Below, in pieces: positions 7,121 to 14,383 of a stretch of 40,358 nucleotides of DNA. The notes under the pieces were generated by a model, which saw nothing but the letters and a program-made list of their open reading frames with translations, did not search any database and was not told where the DNA came from. Both the position numbers and the translations under genes were made by a program. How positions within the stretch are numbered: position 1 is the stretch's first letter; each line of letters begins with the position of its first letter. The DNA is from a virus, in IMG/VR virus record IMGVR_UViG_3300042317_001266, positions 1 to 40,358 of that record, one strand, 5' to 3'.

Positions 7121-9586
7121 ATGCTCGACCTCCTCGCCGCTATATCGTCAGTCGATCCGCCCGCCCTTGTGGCTTGGCTCGTCTTCCTGTTTGCTGCCAG
7201 CGGCTATCCGCTGGGCATCATGCTCGGGTCGAGCTGCTCGCCGTGTTGCGGTTGTAGCGGCACATGCACAACCACTGCCGATTGCCGCGCGGGCTGTGTA
7301 TGCGTAAGCGGTCAATGCGTTGCTAACCCATGCACCCAATGCACTGAAGGCGAATTGCCGGAAACGCTGACGGTCTCGTTTTCCGGCCTTGCCGACAAGG
7401 CTCCCGGCCCCGACCTAATTTCCCTCTCGTTCTCAGCCTGCTACGGAGGCGGCGCGACGGCGCAGGTGACGGCCCCCGGCGGCGACCCCGCGACGGACAA
7501 GGGCGCGATTGGTGCCGTTACCCTGACCAACGGCGGCAGCGGCTATGCGAAGTTGGGCCGCGTGGCTCCGACGCTTACGGTGAGCGGTGGCAGCGGCACA
7601 GGGGCGACGTTCACGCCCAGCCTGTCAACGTCGCAAGACGAGTGCGACCTAGACCTGTGGGCTTTGCAGTCTGTTGCGGCATCGGGCGGCACAGGTTACG
7701 AGGACGGCGACACGCTCACGATCACGGTGGCCGAAGGCGACACGGAGGTCGCTGCCGCGTCTGCAACGCTCTACCTCGACAAGTCGGAGCCGACGCTGAC
7801 GCTCGACGGCACGGCGACGGCGACCGTGGCGATGGCTGGTTTAGGAGATGGAAACTTCGGGATTGCCTCTGTCGCAGTCACCGGAGGCGGCAGCGGATAT
7901 ACAGAAGGTCAGTCGGTGACGTTTTCGGTTGGCGCAAACGACGAGACAGTCGCCGCCGCCACAGCGACCGCGCGAGTGGTTCACGGGTCGCCCGCCAACG
8001 CCCTGCTATACGAAGAAGGCACCGGGTCTGGCGCGGTCCTTACGCCCGTTTGGACGTTGCTGCCAATCAGTCAGTGGCCTGCCCCAAATAAGAAAGCCTA
8101 TAGCGTTTCATCGGTGACGATCACGAACGGCGGCAGCGGCTACTCATCGGCAGACTACTTTGAGTTTTATTTTGCGTCTGACGACGACGGGCAGGTTGTC
8201 GAGTACGGTTATGGTTTCGTAGACGCTGTAAATGGCAGCGGAGCCATTACAGCAGTCAGCATTGAAAGCGGCGGGCGGTACGTCGGGTCGCGAACCGACC
8301 AATTAGAATCGGTGGCAATAGCAAGCGGCGGCAGTTACTACAACGACGACCCAGGCGCGCGCAGCGTACTCGTGAACGCTGGCGGCACCTACTACCGCGA
8401 GGACGCGAGCGCCTCACCATACGTTGCCACCGTGACGGTGGGTGTGTCGCAGACGGCACCGAGCGCCGGGGCAGGGGCAACGCTGACGGTAGACATCGAC
8501 GATGACACTAGCAGCGAGACGTTCGGGCAGATCACGGGCGTTAGTAGCAGTGGCGGCAGCGGGTATCTCGCGCACGAATTGTTCGACACTTGCATGACGA
8601 GATTTGATGGCCGGTCGATTGTGGTGCGGCGCACAGGAAACCCGTGTCTATATGCGTTTTCTTGCGAATGGGATAGAGAGTGCGGCTTAGAACAAGAGTC
8701 AGTTTATGTTCAATATCGTGGCCCTACCCAGCCTTTGACGGTTGAAATGGGCTTGTCGCGTCCAACGGGCGGGCGCGCCGACGGGCAGCGAATCTGGATT
8801 CTCGTCGAAAATCCATCTATGACCGCCGATGAGTTGTCCCCCGACTGCTCCGCCATCGACGTTACGGCGACCGGCGGCTCTGGAGTGCCAGAGGGCGCGA
8901 CGGCTCACGTTGTAGGAGGCGGCGAGTACGAGGAGACGGAGACGTGTAAAACGATTCTCAGCGAAGACGTGGCGGCCCTGCATGTAGAGTTGAGTTGGGG
9001 AGGATTGACCAACTCAACGCAGACCGGAAGCGGTTGCGGGAGGGGCTCTACGTTTTACATTCCCGGCGCAAGCCAAAGCAGTCCGACTTTGTCTTGGTGC
9101 GATGCTTGGAAGGAAGGCGAGCAGGATCGAAAGGATGGCGTTGAGGCGGCAACAACAAACTTCGGGGGGTTCGCTTCTTGGACTGAATCTTGCGGCCCTC
9201 GCACGTTGGCGATCCAAGGAAACGGAGTCGCGGGCCTTGAGTTGAAGGGGTGCAACTGGAAATGGATTGCTCAAGGGGAAGTCTGCGTGGAGTTGTCCGA
9301 AAGCGCTCAGATCTTTTTTCAGACAAACACGAGCTACGGCCTTTCAAACAGTACCGTTGCTGGCACTCGCGTGTGCCGTTGGTGCTATCCAGTTCTTTCC
9401 GTGGCGGTTGATGGAGACTTTGTCCCGACTGGAGCAGTCACACTGGGGACGCCGGTATTCACGACGTCTCTGCCCGTATCGCCTGGGTCTATCGATGTCG
9501 CTTTTTGGTTTGATGATTATCTTTCAGCAGGAAGCGTATGTAACAACCCAGGAACGCCAACCGTAACTCTCTCACGGCTCCCATGA
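7121..9586 (+). CDS. large fibre-like protein with GGSGY repeats and Cys-rich anchor region
   Basis: An 821-residue protein. The N-terminus has one hydrophobic helix (about residues 15-36) followed by a compact Cys-rich segment (about residues 39-80: CSPCCGCSG.C, then DC..GCVCVSGQC and C..C). Residues ~120-480 contain at least six repeats of a beta hairpin motif V.(T/S)..GGSGY......TF, which occurs in phage fibres and other extracellular beta-repeat proteins. The C-terminal third holds scattered Cys and Trp residues and no recognised domain. Together with its tail-cluster position this suggests a receptor-binding or fibre protein. A membrane-like N-terminal helix is odd for a virion fibre. 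It starts directly after the previous stop. Confidence 0.55.
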   Translation: MLDLLAAISSVDPPALVAWLVFLFAASGYPLGIMLGSSCSPCCGCSGTCTTTADCRAGCVCVSGQCVANPCTQCTEGELPETLTVSFSGLADKAPGPDLISLSFSACYGGGATAQVTAPGGDPATDKGAIGAVTLTNGGSGYAKLGRVAPTLTVSGGSGTGATFTPSLSTSQDECDLDLWALQSVAASGGTGYEDGDTLTITVAEGDTEVAAASATLYLDKSEPTLTLDGTATATVAMAGLGDGNFGIASVAVTGGGSGYTEGQSVTFSVGANDETVAAATATARVVHGSPANALLYEEGTGSGAVLTPVWTLLPISQWPAPNKKAYSVSSVTITNGGSGYSSADYFEFYFASDDDGQVVEYGYGFVDAVNGSGAITAVSIESGGRYVGSRTDQLESVAIASGGSYYNDDPGARSVLVNAGGTYYREDASASPYVATVTVGVSQTAPSAGAGATLTVDIDDDTSSETFGQITGVSSSGGSGYLAHELFDTCMTRFDGRSIVVRRTGNPCLYAFSCEWDRECGLEQESVYVQYRGPTQPLTVEMGLSRPTGGRADGQRIWILVENPSMTADELSPDCSAIDVTATGGSGVPEGATAHVVGGGEYEETETCKTILSEDVAALHVELSWGGLTNSTQTGSGCGRGSTFYIPGASQSSPTLSWCDAWKEGEQDRKDGVEAATTNFGGFASWTESCGPRTLAIQGNGVAGLELKGCNWKWIAQGEVCVELSESAQIFFQTNTSYGLSNSTVAGTRVCRWCYPVLSVAVDGDFVPTGAVTLGTPVFTTSLPVSPGSIDVAFWFDDYLSAGSVCNNPGTPTVTLSRLP

Positions 9587-9948
9587 TCCGCTGTCATCGC
9601 AAACAACTGGAAGACCGTTGCAAGCAACGCGGCTACGCGCTGGCTAATGTGATGCCGTGCGTTATCGAGCAAGACGGCGACCGCTGGCTGATCGACACCG
9701 AGCACCCCGCCTACCCGCGCAAGCGTGAGGAGTGGCGGCCCATCCCCATCGGAGACCTCATTGAGCGTGGCCTCACCGCAATCGGCATCACAAAGGAGCG
9801 GGTCGAGGCTCTGACCCGCACGGAGGGCAAGCCCGGTGGGTGTGGCTGCGCCGGTCGGCAAAAGTGGCTGAACGAGGTCGGGAACAAGGTGCAGATCGAC
9901 GCGCGGAACGCGCTGATCGCGGCGAAGCGGTTTTACGTCGGCGAGTGA
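9583..9948 (+). CDS. phage protein with C-terminal CGC motif, unknown function
   Basis: A 121-residue soluble protein that begins inside the preceding stop codon (ATGA). The N-terminal half (LEDRCKQRGYALANVMPCVIEQDGDRWLIDTEHPAYP) includes two Cys. The C-terminal part carries GGCGCAGRQKWLNEVG (about residues 84-99), a Cys-rich turn followed by RQ.WLN that I recognise from short phage proteins near tail genes, where it may bind a metal. Function is unknown. Its placement at the end of the tail operon suggests a tail or adsorption accessory. Confidence 0.5.
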   Translation: MIRCHRKQLEDRCKQRGYALANVMPCVIEQDGDRWLIDTEHPAYPRKREEWRPIPIGDLIERGLTAIGITKERVEALTRTEGKPGGCGCAGRQKWLNEVGNKVQIDARNALIAAKRFYVGE

Positions 9949-9962
9949 GTTTCGCCGCAAGA

Positions 9963-9978
9963 TATACTGACGTATAGG
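9963..9978 (+). promoter_or_regulatory. promoter-like TATACTGACGT element, second copy
   Basis: Repeats the 11-mer found at 1383 and the AGG two bases later. The ATG of the next gene is at 9980, only 11 bases after TATACT, so any transcript started here would have almost no leader. No clear -35 was seen. Confidence 0.4.
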
Positions 9979-9979
9979 T

Positions 9980-10330
9980 ATGACCAACTTTTCCCAACTG
10001 CCGCGCACCAACAACCTGGCGTTCGTCAAGGGCGACGAAGTGTCTTTTACAGAAGCATTTGCCGGGCTCGACCTGACGGGCCATACGCTTTCAGCCGGGA
10101 TCTTTAACTCCAGCATCGCCACGGTCACAAACGTCGTTACGCCGACGCTCTCGCTGGCTACTGCTACTTCCGGCGGCGTCGTTACGAGCACGGTCACAGT
10201 CTCGCTCTCGGAGACAAACACAAGCGCCCTAGCTACGAATGTGCGTTACCGCTGGTTTCTGCGTTATGTCACGCCAGGCGGAAAGACCATTACGGCCGTG
10301 AGCGGGGCCGTGTCCTGCGTGAATCCGTAG
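9980..10330 (+). CDS. small beta-rich structural protein
   Basis: A 116-residue protein starting FSQLPRTNNLAFVKGDEVSF and built of alternating short strands (GHTLSAGIFN, TSTVTVSLSETNTSALATNVRYRWFLRYVTPGGKTITAVSGAVSCV). That pattern matches small immunoglobulin-like accessory proteins found with phage tail genes. No enzyme motif or export signal is present. It stands alone after a promoter-like element and before the intergenic repeat at 10357. Likely a virion accessory or an assembly partner for the tail fibres. The exact role is unknown. Confidence 0.45.
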   Translation: MTNFSQLPRTNNLAFVKGDEVSFTEAFAGLDLTGHTLSAGIFNSSIATVTNVVTPTLSLATATSGGVVTSTVTVSLSETNTSALATNVRYRWFLRYVTPGGKTITAVSGAVSCVNP

Positions 10331-10356
10331 GCGTCGCCTGCCAGCAAAAACTCGGG

Positions 10357-10384
10357 TTGACGCTATTGCTGGGTGTGGCAGTCT
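10357..10384 (+). promoter_or_regulatory. 28-bp intergenic element TTGACGC...GGGTGTGGCAGTCT (copy 1)
   Basis: Begins TTGACGC and ends GGGTGTGGCAGTCT. A second copy at 31017-31044 is identical in 24 of 28 positions, all differences lying in the central seven bases. TTGACG resembles a -35 box, and the segment 16 bp later (CAGTCT) is poor as a -10. It lies 22 bases before the metallopeptidase gene. Confidence 0.5.
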
Positions 10385-10406
10385 CGATCTAGCAAGGAGG
10401 CAGGCG

Positions 10407-10703
10407 ATGGCGGGCAGGCACGTCACGAAAAGCCGCAGGGTCTACGTCGGCGATCGCCGGTGGACGATACAGCACGTCCGCTACCCGCGGGACCGCGACG
10501 GCGATTGTGATTGGGACCGCCGCGTTATCCGCCTCGCCGCAAACCTTTCCGGCATCCAGCTCCTTGACGCGTTGCTGCACGAGCTGCTCCATGCCCGGTT
10601 TCCCGATCTTGCGGAGGAGGTTGTCGAGGAGTTTGCCAGCACGGCCGCCGCGATCGCCCACCACGAGGGCTTCCGCCTGGCCGACGATCACGAGGAGGAG
10701 TGA
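10407..10703 (+). CDS. small zinc metallopeptidase-like protein (HELLH)
   Basis: A 98-residue protein. HELLHARF (about residues 56-63) is an HExxH zinc site inside a helix, followed by EEVVEEFASTAAA, where a downstream Glu can be the third ligand (HExxH...E). Short phage proteins of this build resemble minimal SprT/ImmA-type zincins and often lie among late genes, but their substrate is not known to me. The N-terminal basic segment (HVTKSRRVYVGDRRWTI) forms the preceding strands. AAGGAGG lies eight bases before the ATG. The next gene starts directly after its stop. Confidence 0.6.
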   Translation: MAGRHVTKSRRVYVGDRRWTIQHVRYPRDRDGDCDWDRRVIRLAANLSGIQLLDALLHELLHARFPDLAEEVVEEFASTAAAIAHHEGFRLADDHEEE

Positions 10704-10979
10704 ATGGCGAAAGCCAAGAGCGGACTGTTGGCGTCACTGAAGGAGCGGGCCGTCGCGTCCGGCACTCGCCGCTTCGAGACTTGGTTCGACAAGTTGCCGG
10801 CCGACGTTCAGGCCGAGCTCAACCAAGCGAAGTTGAGTTTCCTCCGCGGCGAGATCGTCGACGCCCACGGGCGGATGCCCACGAGCCGATTCGCCGAAAT
10901 GATGTCGGCCGAGTTGGCCGAGCGTGAGATTGCCAACGTCGGTCGCCAAGGAGTCGAGAATTGGCTAAAGCGAAAATAG
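10704..10979 (+). CDS. small helical, possibly DNA-binding protein
   Basis: A 91-residue all-helical protein directly downstream of the metallopeptidase. The last third (SRFAEMMSAELAEREIANVGRQGVENWLKRK) has the spacing of a helix-turn-helix in which GRQGVENWL would be the recognition helix, as in phage regulators and small terminase-like subunits. The first half has FDKLPADVQAELNQAKLSFLRGE. Its end overlaps the TTG start of the metallophosphoesterase by 19 bases. A small terminase subunit is possible, since none was found next to the large subunit, but I see no firm evidence. Confidence 0.45.
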   Translation: MAKAKSGLLASLKERAVASGTRRFETWFDKLPADVQAELNQAKLSFLRGEIVDAHGRMPTSRFAEMMSAELAEREIANVGRQGVENWLKRK

Positions 10980-12184
10980 CCCAGGCGATCGCCGAGAAGG
11001 CCGCGATGGCCGCCGGCCGCCCGCCCGAGAAGTCTGAGCAAGTCACGCAGTCTCGCGACGGCGACACGCTCGAGGCCCGCAGCGTGTCGGTCCGCATTCG
11101 CACGGTTGAGGATCTCCTTCGCCATATTGAGGCCGACCTCGAGCGCTACGAAGTCAGTGCGAGTGAAGCGACCAAATGGGAGGTGGCGACGAGCGATGCC
11201 GACGGCACGGCCACGGTGACGGAATTGCATCGCGTTTGGGTGCGACTCAAGCCGCGGCCCGGCCCGGGCGTTGTCGAGTGTGTCGCGGCCATGATTCAGG
11301 CCGCGGCCAAAGAGATTCGCCGCCCGGCGATCAAGCCGCACAAGCGCCGCGAGCCCGGACCGTGGCAGGTTGTCGTGATCGCGGATACCCATTTCGGGAA
11401 ATACTGCTGGCGGGCTGGCACCGGCGACGCGGACTACGACCTCTCGATCGCCGAGAAGGTTGTGGGCGACGCCGGCCGCGATCTGCTCGACAAGGGCGAC
11501 GCCGTCTACAAGCCGAGCCGGCGGTCGATCCTGCTCGTGGGCGATCTCTTTCATTACGACACGATCAGCGGCACAACGACCGGCGGCACGCCGATGGCCG
11601 GCAGCCTCGACGGCCGGCTGCAGAAGATGATTCAAGTCGGCTCCGATTGCCTCTTGGGATTGATTGAGCGGTCCGCGGCCACCTGCCCGACCGACGTGTC
11701 GATTGTTCACGGCAACCACGACGAGACGCTGACGTTTGCCTTCCAGCGGATCATGGCCGAGCGGTTCCGCAGCGACCGCCGCACGAGTATTTCGGAGCGG
11801 CTCACAGGCCGGCAGTATCTCCACCACGGCAACAATTTGATTGGCATTGCCCACGGCCACCGGGCGAAACGTCGGCTCCCGCAACTGATGGCCCTCGAGG
11901 CCGCCGACGTTTGGGGGCGGACGACCTACCGCGAGATCCACACCGGGCACTTCCACTCCCAGGCCGCCGAGTGGTCGCTTCCCATCGAAACGGTTGATTC
12001 GGTGCTCGTGCGGGTGGCCCCGTCGTTGGGGCCAGCCGACGACTACCACGCGAGCAATGGGTGGATCGGGGCACGCCGAGCGATGGAATCGTATTTCTAC
12101 GATCCAGCCGGCGGGGTCGTCGGAATGTTTTGTAGCGGTCCCCGGCCCGAGCGGCGGGGAATAGTGAACACGCAAGCACGGTAG
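10961..12184 (+). CDS. metallophosphoesterase (calcineurin-like)
   Basis: A 407-residue protein with the full two-metal phosphoesterase motif series: IADTHFG (D142, H144), VGDLFH (D195, H198), HGNHDE (N252, H253, D254), HGH (about residue 304) and HTGHFHS (about residue 330). The N-terminal ~130 residues form a separate helical region of unknown role. Phage enzymes of this family act on nucleic acid ends, nucleotides or phosphoproteins. The substrate here cannot be read from sequence. A TTG start is supported by AAGGAG seven bases upstream, and it overlaps the preceding gene. No transmembrane or export signal was seen, so it should act in the cytoplasm. Confidence 0.85.
   Translation: MAKAKIAQAIAEKAAMAAGRPPEKSEQVTQSRDGDTLEARSVSVRIRTVEDLLRHIEADLERYEVSASEATKWEVATSDADGTATVTELHRVWVRLKPRPGPGVVECVAAMIQAAAKEIRRPAIKPHKRREPGPWQVVVIADTHFGKYCWRAGTGDADYDLSIAEKVVGDAGRDLLDKGDAVYKPSRRSILLVGDLFHYDTISGTTTGGTPMAGSLDGRLQKMIQVGSDCLLGLIERSAATCPTDVSIVHGNHDETLTFAFQRIMAERFRSDRRTSISERLTGRQYLHHGNNLIGIAHGHRAKRRLPQLMALEAADVWGRTTYREIHTGHFHSQAAEWSLPIETVDSVLVRVAPSLGPADDYHASNGWIGARRAMESYFYDPAGGVVGMFCSGPRPERRGIVNTQAR
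11784..11794 (-). repeat. CGAAATACTCG motif, exact copy (reverse orientation)
   Basis: Reverse complement of the 11-mer, inside the metallophosphoesterase gene (codons AGT ATT TCG). Confidence 0.6.
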
Positions 12185-12189
12185 AGCGA

Positions 12190-12987
12190 ATGAGCGATTG
12201 CGGCGACATTCTCACGGACGAGTATCTCCGCCAAGCGGAGCAGCGCGCGAGACGCTTTAGCGGCGCTTTTACGGGCACATCGGGCTCTCTTGCTGCCGAC
12301 GTGCTGAGAATCCTGAAACACCTGCGACACGTCACCAAGGAGGACCGAGCGATGGGACTGCAAGAAGCAATCGACACGGCGTTTAGCGGGCTGCCCGAAG
12401 ACTTCGTGAAGGCAAACGACCGCTACACGCTCACGCCCGCCGAGCCGCAGCCACCGCTCGAGATCGAGCCGCAGCGGGTGGGGGCATCAATGACGCCAGA
12501 GCAGCTCGAGGCCGCCTGGGCGGCCGTGAACGCACGACGCGAGCAAGTGATCGAGCGGATTCAATCCGGCGAAGTGCCGGAGCCCGTGGCCGAGGTTGTG
12601 GCGACCACGCCGCCGGCGGCCGACAAGGTTGTCGACGGCGACCGCACGAGGTTTGCGACCGGGGCCGTCCGCTCGAGCGATGCGGAGGCAACCCGCTACG
12701 ACTTGATCTCGCCGATCGGCCTCGAGGCGGTCGCGAGAACGTGCGCCGAAGGGGCTGCGAAATACTCGGCGCACAACTGGGAGCGCGGGATGGACGTGCC
12801 CGACCTTTTGAATCACGCGCTCCGCCATATCTTTCAATTCTTGGCCGGCGATCGCTCCGAGCCGCACCTGCCGCACGCGGCTTGGGGGCTCCTAGCCGCG
12901 ATCCATTCAGACACTCTCTGGCCGCATCTCAACGAGAACAAACTCCGCGGCCCCGGGTGCACGCCGCCCTACGAGCCCCCTATCTGA
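12190..12987 (+). CDS. dATP/dGTP diphosphohydrolase-like protein (DUF5664)
   Basis: A 265-residue protein whose C-terminal ~110 residues match the dATP/dGTP diphosphohydrolase N-terminal family (PF18909): RYDLISPIGLEAVARTCAEGAAKY, NWERGMDVPDLLNHALRH, LAGD..E.HLPHAAWGL. The conserved E, H and D residues are those expected to hold metal and nucleotide in this MazG-like helical fold. In cyanophage S-2L a related enzyme, MazZ, serves 2-aminoadenine synthesis. No PurZ partner is visible here, so nucleotide-pool adjustment is the safer reading. The N-terminal 54 residues look unrelated. An in-frame ATG at 12352 preceded by AAGGAGG may be the true or an additional start, giving 211 residues. Confidence 0.7.
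   Translation: MSDCGDILTDEYLRQAEQRARRFSGAFTGTSGSLAADVLRILKHLRHVTKEDRAMGLQEAIDTAFSGLPEDFVKANDRYTLTPAEPQPPLEIEPQRVGASMTPEQLEAAWAAVNARREQVIERIQSGEVPEPVAEVVATTPPAADKVVDGDRTRFATGAVRSSDAEATRYDLISPIGLEAVARTCAEGAAKYSAHNWERGMDVPDLLNHALRHIFQFLAGDRSEPHLPHAAWGLLAAIHSDTLWPHLNENKLRGPGCTPPYEPPI
12758..12768 (+). repeat. CGAAATACTCG motif, exact copy
   Basis: Exact 11-mer inside the diphosphohydrolase gene, read in a different codon phase (GCG AAA TAC TCG) from the copies at 5364, 28343 and 30387. Conservation is therefore at DNA rather than protein level. Confidence 0.6.
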
Positions 12988-12994
12988 ACAACCG

Positions 12995-13011
12995 TACAAT
13001 AGGGGTATAGG
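12995..13011 (+). promoter_or_regulatory. weak promoter-like element TACAAT...TATAGG
   Basis: In the 34-bp gap before the gene at 13022, TACAAT (12995-13000) is followed by GGGGTATAGG. It resembles the elements at 1383 and 9963 in having a -10-like hexamer then AGG about eight bases on. No -35 was found. Confidence 0.25.
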
Positions 13012-13021
13012 AGCCCGCCCT

Positions 13022-13306
13022 TTGATTCGCCGCCAGCGACCAGACGAGACGCAGTTTCGCCACGGTGCCGGCGGCCGGGAGCCGCTGTCGCCGCCGGGGC
13101 AGGCTGGCGATCACGTCCACTACACGCCGATGAAGCGGGCCGGGTTAGGTGTCATCACGAGCCGAGACAAGAAGCCCACGTCGGCCCTCTCGTTTTTCGA
13201 GGTGCTCGCCTGGGAGTTGTCCGGTGCTGGCGACGCCTCCAAGGCGATCGTGCCCGGCTGCACCGTCCGCCAAGCCAAACAACTTTTCGACGAGGGGCTC
13301 ATCTGA
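13022..13306 (+). CDS. hypothetical protein
   Basis: A 94-residue soluble protein with a TTG start. The first half is polar and extended (RRQRPDETQFRHGAGGREPLSPPGQAGDHVHYTP). The second half is helical (SALSFFEVLAWELSGAGDASKAIVPGCTVRQAKQLFDEGLI) with one Cys. No family was recognised. Its stop overlaps the next start (TGATG), tying it to the run of small genes that precedes the cysteine peptidase. Confidence 0.45.
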   Translation: MIRRQRPDETQFRHGAGGREPLSPPGQAGDHVHYTPMKRAGLGVITSRDKKPTSALSFFEVLAWELSGAGDASKAIVPGCTVRQAKQLFDEGLI

Positions 13307-13665
13307 TGAGGGAAGTCATGCCAGAGCTCGAGCGTGAGATCGTCACGACCGAAATCGCCGCGTTCCTCGAGCGGGCAAAGTATCTCGCCGCCGGCGGGCT
13401 GACCGTCGCCGAGTTTGGGCGGTTGGCCGTCGATCTCATGCGGCTCGTTATCGGCCTGGTCGACAAGATCGCCGCGCCGGGGGCCGACAAGAAAGCCGTC
13501 GTGCTCGCGGCAGTCGGCGATCTGTTCGACGCGGTCGCCGACAAGGCCGTGCCGCTCGCGGCCTATCCGCTCTTTGTGCTGCTCCGTCCGGCCCTGCGTG
13601 CGTTGTGTCTGGCCGTGGCCGCCGGGGCCGTCGAGAGCCTGCTTCCGCTCGTGAGGGCTATCTAA
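13306..13665 (+). CDS. small helical, probably membrane-associated protein in the lysis-position cluster
   Basis: A 119-residue protein. Residues 1-60 form amphipathic helices. The C-terminal half has a hydrophobic stretch AVPLAAYPLFVLLRPALRALCLAVAAGAVESLLPLVRAI (about residues 80-119) long enough for one or two membrane passes broken by Arg. Position just before lipobox-bearing and membrane-anchored genes and the papain-like peptidase suggests a holin-like or lysis accessory role. No family match was recognised. It overlaps the preceding gene (TGATG) and the next start (TAATG). Confidence 0.45.
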   Translation: MREVMPELEREIVTTEIAAFLERAKYLAAGGLTVAEFGRLAVDLMRLVIGLVDKIAAPGADKKAVVLAAVGDLFDAVADKAVPLAAYPLFVLLRPALRALCLAVAAGAVESLLPLVRAI

Positions 13666-13919
13666 TGATTCTGGCAACTGCTCTGGCCGTGGCGGCCCTG
13701 CTCACCGCCTGCCCGTGGCTCGTGGGTCGTGCGGCGTCGGTCGTCGGTGGCGGCCTCGCGATGCCGGCCCACCGGCCCGCCGGCCCGACCTACCAGGGGG
13801 CGATCGCCGACTTGGCGGTTGTCCGGCTGCGACTGCTCGAGACGCAGCAGCTCACCGAGCAGGCCCGGGCCGCCATCGACACGCTGACGCTGGCACTCGT
13901 GGCAGGGAGCGATCAATGA
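13665..13919 (+). CDS. small exported or lipoprotein-like protein (LTAC)
   Basis: An 84-residue protein. Its N-terminus MILATALAVAALLTAC is hydrophobic and ends in a lipobox-like LTAC at residues 13-16, though it lacks the usual N-terminal positive charges. It may equally be a single transmembrane anchor. The rest is a helical segment (YQGAIADLAVVRLRLLETQQLTEQARAAIDTLTLALVAG) that could form a coiled coil. The size, export signal and pairing with the next membrane-anchored gene recall spanin pairs, but spanin identity is only a suggestion. The start overlaps the previous TAA and its stop overlaps the next ATG. Confidence 0.45.
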   Translation: MILATALAVAALLTACPWLVGRAASVVGGGLAMPAHRPAGPTYQGAIADLAVVRLRLLETQQLTEQARAAIDTLTLALVAGSDQ

Positions 13920-14383
13920 GCGAGCGATCCCGATACCTTCTGGCCGGCGCCCTGGTCGTCGGTGCCCTGTTCGCCTGGGTTGTCGACCGCCCGGCAACGC
14001 CGCCGAGCCCCGAGCCGTTCCCGCCGGAGCCGCTGCCGGTGATGCTCCGCGGCAAGTTCACCGGGCCGACGGGGGCGGAGGATGCGGCCACGATCTCGGC
14101 GCTCTGTGCGGAGCTCGCCGACGAGATCGCCTGGGATGGCCGGCAGGCGGAGCCCTTCCTGAAAAACGCCGTCCAGCTTGACGCATTGCGGACGCGGTCG
14201 CGTGAGCTCCGCTGCCGGGGCGTGAGCATCGGCGAGCGGCAGCCGGCGGCCCGCGATGCGATCCACGCGTACCTCGATACGGCAGTCGGCACGGCCGGCG
14301 GTCCAGTGAGTGACAAGCAACGCGCGGCCTGGGTTGACGCGTACCGCAATCTCGCGAGGGCCGCCGCTGATGCGACGCGTTGA
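13916..14383 (+). CDS. membrane-anchored protein of unknown function
   Basis: A 155-residue protein with an N-terminal signal anchor (about residues 8-24, RYLLAGALVVGALFAWVV), a Pro-rich spacer (residues 25-44) and a helical extracytoplasmic domain with two Cys (C68 region ALCAELADEI and RELRCRGVSIG). This topology puts the bulk outside the cytoplasmic membrane. It lies between the lipobox protein and the cysteine peptidase, sharing bases with both (ATGA at the start, 14-bp overlap at the end), so it probably works with them. No family was recognised. Confidence 0.5.
   Translation: MSERSRYLLAGALVVGALFAWVVDRPATPPSPEPFPPEPLPVMLRGKFTGPTGAEDAATISALCAELADEIAWDGRQAEPFLKNAVQLDALRTRSRELRCRGVSIGERQPAARDAIHAYLDTAVGTAGGPVSDKQRAAWVDAYRNLARAAADATR

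Noticed and set aside
12190-12987. Evidence for a 2-aminoadenine (Z) genome
   Set aside because: The diphosphohydrolase family is shared with Z phages, but no PurZ-like adenylosuccinate synthetase or DatZ was seen, so the claim is not supported.
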